DNA of 64,000 nt from Actinokineospora globicatena (GTDB lineage Bacteria; Actinomycetota; Actinomycetes; Mycobacteriales; Pseudonocardiaceae), in assembly GCF_024171945.1 (NCBI RefSeq), contig NZ_JAMTCR010000002.1, positions 2,666,001-2,730,000 on the forward strand, given 5' to 3'. The notes under the pieces are model-generated. The model was not told where the DNA came from. It saw nothing but the letters and a program-made list of their open reading frames with translations, and did no database searches. The stretch's first letter is position 1. Each line of letters starts with the position of its first letter. Below are positions 10,001 to 17,432 of the stretch, piece after piece. Made by a program: the position numbers and the translations under genes.

Positions 10001-10304
10001 GCCTGCCGGAGAGCACCAGCGGCATCGCGTCGGACGGGAAGACGTAGTTGTGCTCGCCGCGGGTGTAGGTCTGGAAGACGATCCCGGCGCGGCGCTTGTC
10101 CGGCAGGATCGCCGTTCTCGTCCCGCCGCGCGCGTCGGCGCTGACGCGCACCTTGTCGCCGGTCAGGAGCGTGACGGTGGTGGCCGGTCCGGTCTGCCGC
10201 AGGCCTTGCCCGGCGGGAGCGGCCGCCGCCTGCGGTGCGACCGCGAGCGCCAAGCCGAGGACGAGCGTTGTCGAGGTGAATGCTGCTGTGGTGCGGATTC
10301 GCAT
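7080..10304 (-). CDS. Secreted subtilisin-like serine protease (S8), multidomain
   Basis: 1074 residues from ATG 10304. A signal peptide is evident (MRIRTT..., hydrophobic core VLGLALAVA, AAAAPA cleavage area). After a ~200-residue prodomain the S8 catalytic residues appear in order: Asp in VGVVDTGIDQTHPDL, His in VVGHGTHVASI and Ser in GLSGTSMAAPHVAGAA, with the oxyanion Asn in VVSAGNSGPSS. Downstream come immunoglobulin-like/FN3-like beta segments and a long C-terminal region of unknown fold, giving a total length typical of large actinomycete subtilases. Expected to be exported and degrade extracellular protein. It is convergent with the CoA-transferase gene. The 285-nt gap upstream (10305-10589) holds the divergent promoters for this gene and the VOC gene. 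The frame remains open far upstream on the antisense of the VOC gene, but that part is not coding. Confidence 0.93.
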   Translation of the reverse strand: MRIRTTAAFTSTTLVLGLALAVAPQAAAAPAGQGLRQTGPATTVTLLTGDKVRVSADARGGTRTAILPDKRRAGIVFQTYTRGEHNYVFPSDAMPLVLSGRLDRDLFDVAGLAKAGYDDRRADLPLIQTGPSTRAAGVRSVRELPVAGARALSADKAALPDSWRALTAAGGKVWLDRKVEASLDRSTAQIGAPAAWQAGLTGAGVTVGVVDTGIDQTHPDLAGREVGERNFTDDPSAEDVVGHGTHVASIVAGGGAKYRGVANGAKVLDAKALSRDGGQLSWIIAGVEWAVDSGAKVVNLSLGASDTPEVDPLEETVNRLTAERGTLFVVSAGNSGPSSQSVGTPGSADAALTVGSVERDDTVSFFSSRGPRVGDGAIKPDVTAPGSGIVAAKAANGVIGDPVEPGYVGLSGTSMAAPHVAGAAALLAQQHPEWTGAQLKAVLTASAKPTAGESVFAQGSGRVDVAKALTQALTTQPTSVSLGTLQWPHNDDTAVTKDLTYRNTSSAPVALDLAVTGTGPDGKPAPAGFFSVTPAKLTVPAGGTATAKVTGDSRLGTLDGGYSGAVTATGGGQSLSTPVALDREVESYDVRLRYLGPDGKPSTDWRTLAIGLYSDYFGGATPDASGVATVRLPKGAYVLDSVYATTGEKPDVRSLPYPAFEVKGATEVVVDARKTKPVRVTPPDPRVPLWVASSGYELSPIGGRRFGLGIAGPLFDGFGIGQIGPELPANVLIWALAAVYYDDVTNTGDFYNFAWYQEKSVPTGFTRVVRRGDVATLRTKVGPGLPGSNAGRALYPYSLDGRGITVSTGRAFEGGEVVEYVNAGGVQWQGDVFIGRPDQESVDTVFTSEPVRTKAGQTYRTRTNHGVFGPALPRSVIPWAERWNNTFGINIGLWGDSGGNAGFSNTTSAKTTLFRNGKKIGESPTPGGGIFPVPEAAADYRLETEATRDPAFGVSTKIAAAWTFRSDPRQQAIPLSTVRFNAPLRDDNSAPAGKFTIPVSLQLENGTHITPRNLSVNVSYDEGKTWRKAHLRGTDLLLDHPRNATSVSLQAQATDGRGGTTTQTIIRAYLISKR

Positions 10305-10589
10305 GGAGTACCCCGGTCCTTGCTCGGAGAAGGGGAACACTGAAGGGCCGTCGACACGGCTGTGGAAAAGGAATGTCGAACGAAAGGCCCCAGTGCGGAA
10401 GAAGCTATCCAGCCCCGCTCGGCGATCGCAATCCGCCAAGTGACTGATCGATCCGACCGCGCGGCGCACCAGGGGTTCCCACCCCTCGGGAACGGTCCAC
10501 AGGCGACAGCGTGGTGCGCCACCGGTCCCCGGGGTTAGCGTTGCGCCATCCGCACGTCCCGGCGGAGCGCGACTACCAGGAGGTATCCC

Positions 10590-11348
10590 ATGGTCACCCG
10601 TCCCACCGCATGGCCGGTAGGCACCCCGTGCTGGATCGACCTCGGCGCCGACGTCGAGCGGGCAGCCGCGTTCTACTCGGCGCTGTTCGGCTGGCGGGTC
10701 GAGATCGGGCCTGCGGAGTTCGGCGGGTACGCGAACTGCTACGTCGGCGAACACCCGGTCGCAGGCCTCGGTCCGCTGCAGGAGGGCCAGGTCAGCGCCT
10801 GGGTCACCTATCTGTCCACTGAGGACGTCGAGACGAGCGCGGCGGCCATCGGGGCGGCGGGCGGCCAGGTGGTCGTCCCACCGATGCCCATCGGCGGCCT
10901 CGGTGCGATGACCGCCGGGGTCGACCCGGTCGGGGCGTTCTTCGCGCTCTGGCAGTCGGGCACGCACACCGGCACCAACCTCACCGGCGAGCCGGGCTCG
11001 ATCGTCTGGGCCGACCACCTCAGCGACGACCCCGAGGCCGCGAAAGCCTTCTACGGCAGCCTTCTCGGCCACACCCACCGCGAGGTCCGGCCCGATCCGC
11101 ACTACAGCACCGTGCACCTGGGCGACGACGACGAGCCGGTCGCCGGACTCGGTACCGCCGCCGCGGGAACCCCACCGCGCTGGACGGTGTACTTCGAGGT
11201 GGAGGACGCCGACGCGGCCGTGGCCAAGGTCATCGAGCTGGGCGGCACCGTGCAAGAGGGGTTGACCGACACCCCTCACGGCAGGCAGGCGGTGGTGACC
11301 GACGACCAGGGTGCGCGTTTCGTGGTGAACACCTCGCCCAAGTCCTGA
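10590..11348 (+). CDS. VOC-family protein with two glyoxalase/bleomycin-resistance-like domains
   Basis: 252 residues made of two VOC modules (about 10-120 and 135-250). Typical pieces are PCWIDLGADVERAAAFYSAL with FGW, and in the second half VWADHLSDDPEAAKAFYGSL. A strong Shine-Dalgarno (AGGAGGT) sits 6 nt before ATG 10590. Proteins of this type are often annotated as hydroxylases or glyoxalases, but no substrate can be read from the sequence. The second module lacks an obvious full set of metal ligands. Cytoplasmic, monocistronic. Confidence 0.85.
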   Translation: MVTRPTAWPVGTPCWIDLGADVERAAAFYSALFGWRVEIGPAEFGGYANCYVGEHPVAGLGPLQEGQVSAWVTYLSTEDVETSAAAIGAAGGQVVVPPMPIGGLGAMTAGVDPVGAFFALWQSGTHTGTNLTGEPGSIVWADHLSDDPEAAKAFYGSLLGHTHREVRPDPHYSTVHLGDDDEPVAGLGTAAAGTPPRWTVYFEVEDADAAVAKVIELGGTVQEGLTDTPHGRQAVVTDDQGARFVVNTSPKS

Positions 11349-11753
11349 CCGGGACGCGGGAGCGGGTGGCGGCCGTTCCCCCAGTAGCGGTGGCCTCCGC
11401 CTCCCCAGTCCAGGACCGGCGGTGGCGCGGTGTCACCGGGTGCCCGAGTCGGTCCAGGGGAGGGGGCTCGATGAGCAGGTGGATCGGTTGCCGTATAACG
11501 GTTTCCGGGCAGGCGGTGCCACGAAGACAAGTGGTCTGGTCCAGCTCGGCGATGTTGCCGCGGCGCGACCCGCTGCCGTGGGCGTTCGCCGTGGTCGTCT
11601 GCACCACGTTCTCCGGGCGGTCCCGGTGATCGGACCGCCCCGCTCGACCACCCCGTGGTGGGGGAGCGCGTCACCACACCGCTGGGCGGCAGGGGTCCGG
11701 CGGCTGCGGTGACCCGCCCGGCCTGGTGGCGCCCCCGAGCACCACCAGGCCGG
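11349..11753. other. Gap without a supported gene
   Basis: 405 nt between the VOC gene and the 3' end of the MNIO operon. Several short frames are open on both strands but show no consistent codon bias, start signal or recognisable motif. I see no strong hairpin either. Confidence 0.5.
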
Positions 11754-12086
11754 TCACCCGGACCGCCGCCACCAGCGGCGGCGCGCGCGGCGCAGGTGCC
11801 CGCGCTCGGTCGCCCAGGCCGCGAACGCGACCGCGTCCTCGCGGAATCGCGACCCGTCCCGGCGCGGATTGGCCAGCGCGTATTCGGCGAACAGCTCAGC
11901 GAACCGATCACCGAGTTCCTCGGCCGTTCCCGGATCGATTTCCCGCACGATCCGCCGCCTTTTCCCCAAAAGCGCGGCGGCCTCCACCCGAATGGCACCG
12001 GGGTCGAACCCGGCGGGTGGACTGCCACCGGCCAACAAGGACCGCAGCAATTCGCCCTGGGCGGCGGCCACCTCTTCGCGGCTCAC
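11754..12086 (-). CDS. Small partner protein of the MNIO (DUF692) enzyme, SCO6045-like
   Basis: 110 residues from GTG 12086, whose start overlaps the stop of the upstream MNIO gene by 4 nt (GTGA). Sequence features: REEVAAAQGELLRSLLAGG, DPGAIRVEAAALLGKRR, DRFAELFAEYALANP, FREDAVAFAAWATERG and a basic C-terminus (RRARRRWWRRSG). It resembles the small proteins next to DUF692 genes in Streptomyces (SCO6045-like, from memory). The first part (LLAGGSPPAGFD) also recalls N-terminal DUF2063-like partners of MNIO enzymes. MNIO enzymes studied so far need such a partner to bind the substrate peptide, so this role is inferred here. Confidence 0.75.
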   Translation of the reverse strand: MSREEVAAAQGELLRSLLAGGSPPAGFDPGAIRVEAAALLGKRRRIVREIDPGTAEELGDRFAELFAEYALANPRRDGSRFREDAVAFAAWATERGHLRRARRRWWRRSG

Positions 12087-12886
12087 GCGGCCACCACGGC
12101 GCGGATCGCGGCGAGCTCGTCGGCCAGCACCGCGTCCGACGGGTACCGGTCGTCGCGCTCCAGCAGCACCCCCGGCGGCCGGACCCGCGAACACAGCTCC
12201 CCGAGCAGGTCGAGCACGCCCTGGGGCACCGCGTGGGCGTGCGTGTCGTGGTAGACCCCGTCGACCTCGACCCCGCCCGCCACGTGCACGTAGGCCAGGC
12301 GCTCCAGCGGGATCCCGTCGAGCAGCTCGACCGGGTCGGCGCCCAGGTTCTTCGCGTTGGCCCACATGTTCGCCACGTCGACCAGCAGCAGGCAGTCGGT
12401 GCGCTCGACCAGCTCCCGCAGGAACCGCGCCTCGGTCAGCTCCGCGTTCGGCCACTCCAGCAGCGCGGCGATGTTCTCCAGCGCCAGCGGCCTGCCCAGG
12501 ATCGACCGCGCCTGGGTCACGTTGGCCACCAGCACCTCCAGCGCGTCGCGGGTGCGCGGCACCGGCATCAGGTGCCCGGAGTCGAGCCCGCCCGCCCGCA
12601 CGAAGCACACGTGGTCGCTCACCAGCGGCGCGTCCAGCAGGTCGGCCACCGCGGCCAGGTGCTCGACCCGGTCGGTGTCGAGCGGCTCGGCGCCGCCCAA
12701 CGACAAGGAGACGGCATGGGGGAGCACCGGGAGCCCCCTCGCGCGCAGCACGCGCAGTGACTCCGGGAGGTGGTCGCGGTGGATGTTCTCCGCGACGACC
12801 TCGACGAAGTCGACCCCCTGCATCCGCTCGACGGTCAGATCGATCTCCGACCGCCAGCCGATGCCCACTCCCAAGTGCTCACCCAT
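12083..12886 (-). CDS. DUF692 family multinuclear non-heme iron-dependent oxidative enzyme (MNIO)
   Basis: 267 residues, TIM-barrel DUF692/MNIO family (relatives MbnB, TglH, BufB). Candidate metal ligands occur in the expected order: Glu in FVEVVAENIH, His in LPHAVSLSLGG, Asp-His in LVSDHVCFV, Glu-Asn in LALENIAALL, Asp in LLVDVANMWANAKNLG, His in YVHVAGG, Asp/His in YHDTHAHAVP and Glu in LLERDDRYP. Family members use two or three irons and O2 to modify Cys, Asp or Asn residues in ribosomal peptides. It is the middle gene of a minus-strand operon, 49 nt after a membrane protein with a Cys-Gly repeat tail and overlapping a small partner gene. The tail is the obvious candidate substrate (inference). 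Confidence 0.9.
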   Translation of the reverse strand: MGEHLGVGIGWRSEIDLTVERMQGVDFVEVVAENIHRDHLPESLRVLRARGLPVLPHAVSLSLGGAEPLDTDRVEHLAAVADLLDAPLVSDHVCFVRAGGLDSGHLMPVPRTRDALEVLVANVTQARSILGRPLALENIAALLEWPNAELTEARFLRELVERTDCLLLVDVANMWANAKNLGADPVELLDGIPLERLAYVHVAGGVEVDGVYHDTHAHAVPQGVLDLLGELCSRVRPPGVLLERDDRYPSDAVLADELAAIRAVVAA

Positions 12887-12935
12887 GCCGCCATCCTCCC
12901 CCCTGTCCCCCTCTTATCTCCCCACCCCGGGGCGT

Positions 12936-13841
12936 CTAGGCACCTCCACCACCCCCGCAGCCCCCGCCGCCTCCGCAGCCCCCGCCGCCACCGCAGCCGT
13001 GCCCGTGGCCGCCGCCGCCCGCGCAGCCCACCGAGTGCGCTGACGAGGAGCCGTCCGCGGTGCTGTGCGTGCGGGACGCCGTCGCGAAGCGGGCGACCGT
13101 CTCGTCCGGGTGCCCGGCCAGACCCGCGAACACGACCACCCCGACGGACCCGCTGAACACGTAGTGGTCGGCCAGCGGGCTCCCCTCCCGCCTGGCCTGC
13201 CTGGTCTCCCGCAGGACCCGGTCACCGGCGTAGGTCCGCTCCGGCACCGCCGCCGCCGCGATGAGCGCGGTCAGCCCCATCGCCGCGATGACCGCCGCGG
13301 TGAGCCAGCCAGGGCCGGAGCCACCGACCTCGCTCGCCCAGCGCACCACCCCGAGCACGGCCACGACCGCCATCGGCAGCGCCGAGCGCCGCGACCACCG
13401 CCGCCGCTGGTCGACGACGAGCCCCCTGCGGGCCAGGCTCTCGCCGATCGCGGTCACCACGCCCCGACCCGCGACCGCCGAGATCAGCACTCCCGGCCAC
13501 CGGTGCGCGCGCTGCTCGATCACCCGCAGCACCGCGGCGTCGACCTCGTCATCGCGCTCGCCCTTGCCCTTGCCCTCGCCGCCCGCGACGACCGACAACC
13601 GCCCGTCGCGGGTGGCCCGCAGCTTCCCCTTGTCCAGCAACCTGGTGATGGCGAGTTCGACCACCCGCCGGGCACCGCCCGCGAGGTAGGCCACCTCCTC
13701 CACGCTCAGCCGCTCCCCACCGCTGTCCCTGCCGCCGCGGGCCTTGATCCGCACGGCCGCGGCGAGCAGCGCCGCGAACGCGATCGCGACCAGGTACAAC
13801 CGAAGGAAGTCAGGTCCCGCGACACCCCATGCTCGATCCAT
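12936..13841 (-). CDS. TIGR04222-like membrane protein with Cys/Gly-repeat C-terminal tail
   Basis: 301 residues from ATG 13841 (GGGGGAG Shine-Dalgarno just upstream; earlier in-frame starts are less likely). One N-terminal membrane segment (FLRLYLVAIAFAALLAAAV), a winged-helix-like stretch (LSVEEVAYLAGGARRVVELAI), two further membrane segments (MAVVAVLGVVRWA; WLTAAVIAAMGLTALIAAAAV) and then a soluble segment. The last ~28 residues begin CAGGGGHGHG and finish with three CGGGGG units and a final Ala. This layout matches the TIGR04222 family of actinobacteria. The Cys spaced every six residues at the extreme C-terminus suggests a modifiable or metal-binding tail. First gene of the MNIO operon. 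Confidence 0.82.
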   Translation of the reverse strand: MDRAWGVAGPDFLRLYLVAIAFAALLAAAVRIKARGGRDSGGERLSVEEVAYLAGGARRVVELAITRLLDKGKLRATRDGRLSVVAGGEGKGKGERDDEVDAAVLRVIEQRAHRWPGVLISAVAGRGVVTAIGESLARRGLVVDQRRRWSRRSALPMAVVAVLGVVRWASEVGGSGPGWLTAAVIAAMGLTALIAAAAVPERTYAGDRVLRETRQARREGSPLADHYVFSGSVGVVVFAGLAGHPDETVARFATASRTHSTADGSSSAHSVGCAGGGGHGHGCGGGGGCGGGGGCGGGGGA

Positions 13842-14037
13842 CTCTCCCCCTGCCCCAGAGGAGCGCCCACCCGCGGCTTTCCCCTGTGTCCCACCGGGTT
13901 TCCGCTCCCGGTCGAGACCCATGCTCGGGGTGCTGTGACCGGGCGCACAAGCGGGCTTGAGCAAGATTTAGGGGTACCGGGGGCTGGATTTAGGCTTCTT
14001 GACGTGGCCTTGATGTGACCCGGCGGTAGGGGTAGGA

Positions 14038-14085
14038 CGACTCCGCCCCGCCGGGCAGGACTACCTGCGCGACGGGGCGGAGTCG
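14038..14085 (-). terminator. Terminator downstream of msrB
   Basis: Perfect 13-bp outer stem CGACTCCGCCCCG / CGGGGCGGAGTCG (14038-14050 and 14073-14085) plus an inner GCAGG/CCTGC stem. It lies 11 nt past the msrB stop on the minus strand and also separates msrB from the MNIO operon. Confidence 0.8.
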
Positions 14086-14096
14086 AACGGCCGACC

Positions 14097-14537
14097 TCAG
14101 GCGTCGGGCACCAGGGTCAGCGAGATCGAGTTGATGCAGTAGCGCTGGTCGGTCGGCGTCGGGTAGCCCTCACCCTCGAAGACGTGCCCCAGGTGGCTGT
14201 GGCAGCTCGCGCACAGCACCTCGGTGCGCACCATCCCGTGCGCGCGGTCCTCGCGCAGCACGATGCTCTCCCCGGCCAGCGGTGAGAAGAACGACGGCCA
14301 CCCGCAGTGCGACTCGAACTTGGTGTCACTGCGGAACAACTCCGCGTCGCACGCCCGGCACCGGTACACCCCGACGGTCTTGGTGTCGGTGTACTCACCG
14401 GTCCACGCCGGTTCGGTGCCCGCGTCGCGCAGCACCGCGAACTCCTTGGCGGAGAGCTGCGCGCGCCACTCCTGCTCGGACCTGACCACGCGCGGTGTCG
14501 CGCCGACCACCGGTTCCCTACCCACGTCCGCGTTCAC
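14097..14537 (-). CDS. msrB: Peptide-methionine (R)-S-oxide reductase
   Basis: 146 residues from GTG 14537, with GAGGA immediately upstream. Reduces methionine-R-sulfoxide in proteins. Zinc-binding pairs are present (C60-C63 in YRCRACDAELF; C109-C112 in LCASCHSHLGHVF), as are the HCGWPSFF segment and the active-site Cys134 in QRYCINSISL. The length is typical of a single-domain MsrB. The next gene downstream on the same strand starts the MNIO operon, but a strong terminator lies between. Cytosolic. Confidence 0.96.
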   Translation of the reverse strand: MNADVGREPVVGATPRVVRSEQEWRAQLSAKEFAVLRDAGTEPAWTGEYTDTKTVGVYRCRACDAELFRSDTKFESHCGWPSFFSPLAGESIVLREDRAHGMVRTEVLCASCHSHLGHVFEGEGYPTPTDQRYCINSISLTLVPDA

Positions 14538-14562
14538 TCCTCGGTTCTGCGGCTGATGGTGC

Positions 14563-14898
14563 TCAGCCGAACAGGACGCCCACGATGAACACCAGCGCGT
14601 CCCACGCGGCCACCACCACTCCCAACAAGATGAGGCCCGCGAGTATGCCCGCGGTGAGCCGGTAGTGACCGCCGAGCCGGTTGGCCGACTCGGCGAAGTC
14701 ACGCACCCCGCCCAGGTACCCCTCGACGGTGTAGCTCGGCCGCACCTGCTCCACCCGGTCCAGGTGCTCGGCGAACTCGCGCGCCTCCGGATCGGCCGGG
14801 TCCAGCCCGACCAGGTCCTCGTGGAACCGGTCCGCACGGGCGCGGCGGACCGCGTCATCGGACTCCTCCGAGTCCCCGAACGTTCCTGTCGCGGCCAT
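14563..14898 (-). CDS. Small membrane protein of unknown function
   Basis: 111 residues from ATG 14898. An acidic cytoplasmic N-terminus (EESDDAVRRARADRFHEDL, then DPADPEAREFAEHLD) leads to one C-terminal hydrophobic helix of about 25 residues (LTAGILAGLILLGVVVAAWDALVFIVGVLFG). 25 nt upstream of msrB on the same strand and 35 nt downstream of hisS. I recognise no named family. Confidence 0.7.
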   Translation of the reverse strand: MAATGTFGDSEESDDAVRRARADRFHEDLVGLDPADPEAREFAEHLDRVEQVRPSYTVEGYLGGVRDFAESANRLGGHYRLTAGILAGLILLGVVVAAWDALVFIVGVLFG

Positions 14899-14933
14899 GC
14901 GTCCACGGTAACCCGGAGGTCCAGTGATCCGGC

Positions 14934-16187
14934 TTACCTCCCGCCGAGCGGACGCTCCTCCGGTGCCGCCGCCGCGTCCTTGACGTGCACGACGGCCGTG
15001 AAGCCCCACTCCTCCAGCTTGCCCAGCTGCGCGCCGAACTTGCCCCGCCTGCGCACCGGCGACGCTGTGCGGCCGCCCTGGCGCAGCTCGCGGGCTGTCG
15101 CGGTGACCACGGGCAGTGGCACGTCGGCTTCGTAGAGCACCGCCACGGCGTCGGTGGTCTTGGCGCCGTCGACCAGGTCGACGATCCGCTCGAAGCCGAT
15201 CGAGAACCCGCAGGCGGGCACGTCGCGGCCGAGGGAGCGGCCGATGAGCTTGTCGTAGCGGCCGCCGCCCGCGATGGCGCTCGTGCTCGCCGGGTGGGTG
15301 ATCTCGAAGATCTGGCCGGTGTAGTAGCCCATGCCGCGCACCAGGGTCGGGTCGAACTCCCAGGCCAGCCCGGCCACGGCGGCCAGCGCGGTCGCGGTCT
15401 CGGCCAGGTCGGCGACGACCTCGTCCGGCAGCCCGGGGACGGCCTCGAGCAGCCGCTTGTCCAGCGTCGCCGGGTCGCCGCCCTGCAGGCCGGTGATGCT
15501 CTCCTGCAGCCGGTCGATCGCGGCGTCGTCGAGGCCCCGGCTGGGCAGCTCGGCGCGCACCCCGTCCCAGCCGATCTTGTCGAGCTTGTCCAGGGTGATG
15601 AACAGGCCGGTCCACGCCTCTTCGGGCAGCCCGACCGAGGCGGCCAGCGCGGACAGGAACCGCCGGTCCGACACCCGCACGGTCGCGCCGCTCAGGCCCG
15701 CCGCGGCCAGCGCCTCGGTGGTCGCCTCGATCAGCTCGACCTCGGCGAGCACGCTCTCCTCGCCGAGCATGTCGATGTCGCACTGGTTGAACTGGCGGTA
15801 GCGGCCCTTCTGCGGCCGCTCCGCGCGCCAGACCGGGCCGAACTGGAACGACCGGAACGGCTGCGGCAGGCTCGCCTGGTTCGCGCCGTAGAACCGGGTC
15901 AGCGGGACGGTCAGGTCGTAGCGCAGGCCCAGGTCCACCAGGTCGGCCAGCGCGGTGTCGGCGGCGACGGTCTCGTCGAGGCCGCGGCGCAGCACCCGGT
16001 AGATCATCTTCTCGTTCTCGCCGCCCTGGCCGCCGGTGAGCCGGTCGATGCCCTCCAGGGCCGGGGTCTCCACGCGCTGGTAGCCGTACCGGTGGTAGAC
16101 CTCGGTGATCCTCGCCAGCACGTGGTCGCGCACCGCGACGGTCGCGGGCAGCAGGTCACGGGTGCCCCTGGCGGGGCTGTTGTCCAT
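14934..16187 (-). CDS. hisS: Histidine--tRNA ligase (HisRS), divergent type
   Basis: Class II synthetase charging tRNA-His. 417 residues from ATG 16187; an in-frame GTG two codons earlier is possible. Motif 2 region PVWRAERPQKGRYRQFNQCD, HisA-type GMGYYTGQIFEI and AGGGRYDKLIGRSLGRDVPA with CGFSIGFERI (motif 3) are all present. The start ARGTRDLLP, the QFNQCDIDMLG segment and a short anticodon-binding domain differ from the usual actinobacterial HisRS (KGTYDLIPP type). It may be a second, alternative HisRS rather than the housekeeping copy; this is inference, and the rest of the genome would settle it. No obvious change in catalytic residues. Confidence 0.92.
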   Translation of the reverse strand: MDNSPARGTRDLLPATVAVRDHVLARITEVYHRYGYQRVETPALEGIDRLTGGQGGENEKMIYRVLRRGLDETVAADTALADLVDLGLRYDLTVPLTRFYGANQASLPQPFRSFQFGPVWRAERPQKGRYRQFNQCDIDMLGEESVLAEVELIEATTEALAAAGLSGATVRVSDRRFLSALAASVGLPEEAWTGLFITLDKLDKIGWDGVRAELPSRGLDDAAIDRLQESITGLQGGDPATLDKRLLEAVPGLPDEVVADLAETATALAAVAGLAWEFDPTLVRGMGYYTGQIFEITHPASTSAIAGGGRYDKLIGRSLGRDVPACGFSIGFERIVDLVDGAKTTDAVAVLYEADVPLPVVTATARELRQGGRTASPVRRRGKFGAQLGKLEEWGFTAVVHVKDAAAAPEERPLGGR

Positions 16188-16263
16188 CTTCACCGGGTGC
16201 GGTCCTTCGCTGTCGTGGTGCGACCACGGTACCGAGCCGCGCGCGCGGTTTTCCGGCCGCCCG

Positions 16264-16278
16264 TAGGCTGGCGCCATG
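16264..16278 (+). promoter_or_regulatory. Leaderless -10 element of the LigD-type polymerase gene
   Basis: TAGGCT at 16264-16269, 6 nt, then ATG. No Shine-Dalgarno sequence is possible in the spacer. Confidence 0.45.
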
Positions 16279-17316
16279 GCGCCAGCGGTGGAGATCGAGG
16301 TCGACGGCCGGAGCGTGCGGGTGTCCAATCCGGACAAGCCGTACTTCGCCGAGCTGGGCGTCGTCAAGCGGCAGGTGGTCGAGTACTTCCTCGCGGTCGG
16401 CCCCGGCATCCTCGGTGCGCTGCGCGAGCGGCCGACCACGCTGGAGCGCTGGCCCGGCGGGGTGTTCGAGGGCGCCAAGCTCTCCACCCGCGCCGACCAC
16501 ACCGGCGACGCGTTCTACCAGAAGCGGCTGCCCAAGGGCGCCCCCGACTACGTCGAGTCCGCCAGGATCACCTTCCCCAGCGGCCGCCCCGCCGACGAGG
16601 TCTGCCCGACGGAACTGGCGGTCGTCGCCTGGGCCGCCAACCTGGGCACGCTGACCTTCCACCCGTGGCCGGTCTCCCGCGCCGACGTCGACCACCCCGA
16701 CCAGTTGCGCGTCGACCTCGACCCCCAGCCCGGCACCGACTTCACCGACGCCGTCGCCATCGCGCACGAGGCCAGGGACCTGCTGCGCGCACTGGACATG
16801 GACGCCTTCCCCAAGACCTCCGGCGGCCGCGGCGTGCACCTCTACATCCCGATCGAACCGCGCTGGACCTTCGTCGAGGCCCGCCGCGCGGTGATCGCCC
16901 TGGCCCGCGAACTGGAGCGCCGCATGCCGGAGCGGGTCACGGTGAACTGGTGGAAGGAGGAACGCGGCAGCCGGGTGTTCATCGACTACAACCAGATGGC
17001 CCGCGACCGCACCATCGCCTCCGCCTACTCGATCCGCCCCACTCCGCGCGCCCTCGTCTCCGCCCCGGTGACCTGGGACGAACTCAGCTCGGTGCACCCC
17101 GAGGACTTCAGCGTCCTCACCATGCCCGCCCGCTTCGCCGAGGTCGGCGACCTGCACGCCGCCGTCGCCCACCACGCCTACTCCCTGGACGCGCTCCTGG
17201 AGATGTCGGCCCGCGACGAACGCGACCACGACCTGGGCGACCTCCCTTATCCCCCTGAGTACCCCAAAATGGCAGGCGAACCCAAGCGCGTCCAACCCTC
17301 CAAAGCCCGCGACTGA
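16276..17316 (+). CDS. LigD-type DNA repair polymerase/primase (PolDom), stand-alone
   Basis: 346 residues, equal to the isolated polymerase domain of bacterial LigD, an archaeo-eukaryotic primase fold used in end joining. Landmarks: VRVSNPDKPYF near residue 16, YFLAVGPGILGALRERPTTLERW, QLRVDLDPQPG with the metal-binding Asp pair, FPKTSGGRGVHLYIPI, and VFIDYNQMARDRTIASAYS. Adds nucleotides or fills gaps during non-homologous end joining, usually together with Ku and a ligase. A separate ATP-dependent ligase gene lies 5.5 kb away, but no Ku gene is in the window. The last codons and the stop lie inside a 16-bp tandem repeat. Confidence 0.92.
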   Translation: MAPAVEIEVDGRSVRVSNPDKPYFAELGVVKRQVVEYFLAVGPGILGALRERPTTLERWPGGVFEGAKLSTRADHTGDAFYQKRLPKGAPDYVESARITFPSGRPADEVCPTELAVVAWAANLGTLTFHPWPVSRADVDHPDQLRVDLDPQPGTDFTDAVAIAHEARDLLRALDMDAFPKTSGGRGVHLYIPIEPRWTFVEARRAVIALARELERRMPERVTVNWWKEERGSRVFIDYNQMARDRTIASAYSIRPTPRALVSAPVTWDELSSVHPEDFSVLTMPARFAEVGDLHAAVAHHAYSLDALLEMSARDERDHDLGDLPYPPEYPKMAGEPKRVQPSKARD

Positions 17317-17432
17317 CCCAGCCCGCGACTGACCCAGCCCGCGACTGACCCAGCCCGCGACTGACCCAGCCCGCGACTGACCCAGCCCGCGACTGACCCG
17401 GCCCGCGATCGACCCGGCCCGCGATCGACCCG
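17305..17432 (+). repeat. Eight tandem copies of a 16-bp unit overlapping the polymerase stop codon
   Basis: Unit GCCCGCGACTGACCCA. Five perfect copies at 17305-17384, a sixth ending CCCG, and two more with GATCGA in place of GACTGA, to 17432. The first copy supplies the polymerase stop codon (TGA 17314-17316). Degenerate GCCCGCCTCGCG-like pieces continue to about 17640. Confidence 0.9.

Noticed and set aside
10305..11279. The S8 protease frame stays open nearly 1 kb upstream of its ATG on the minus strand.
   Set aside because: It lies antisense to the well-supported VOC gene and shows no motif; the signal peptide begins at ATG 10304.
17305..17432. Tandem repeat resembling a CRISPR array.
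   Set aside because: Units are 16 bp and contiguous with no spacers, and no cas genes are present.
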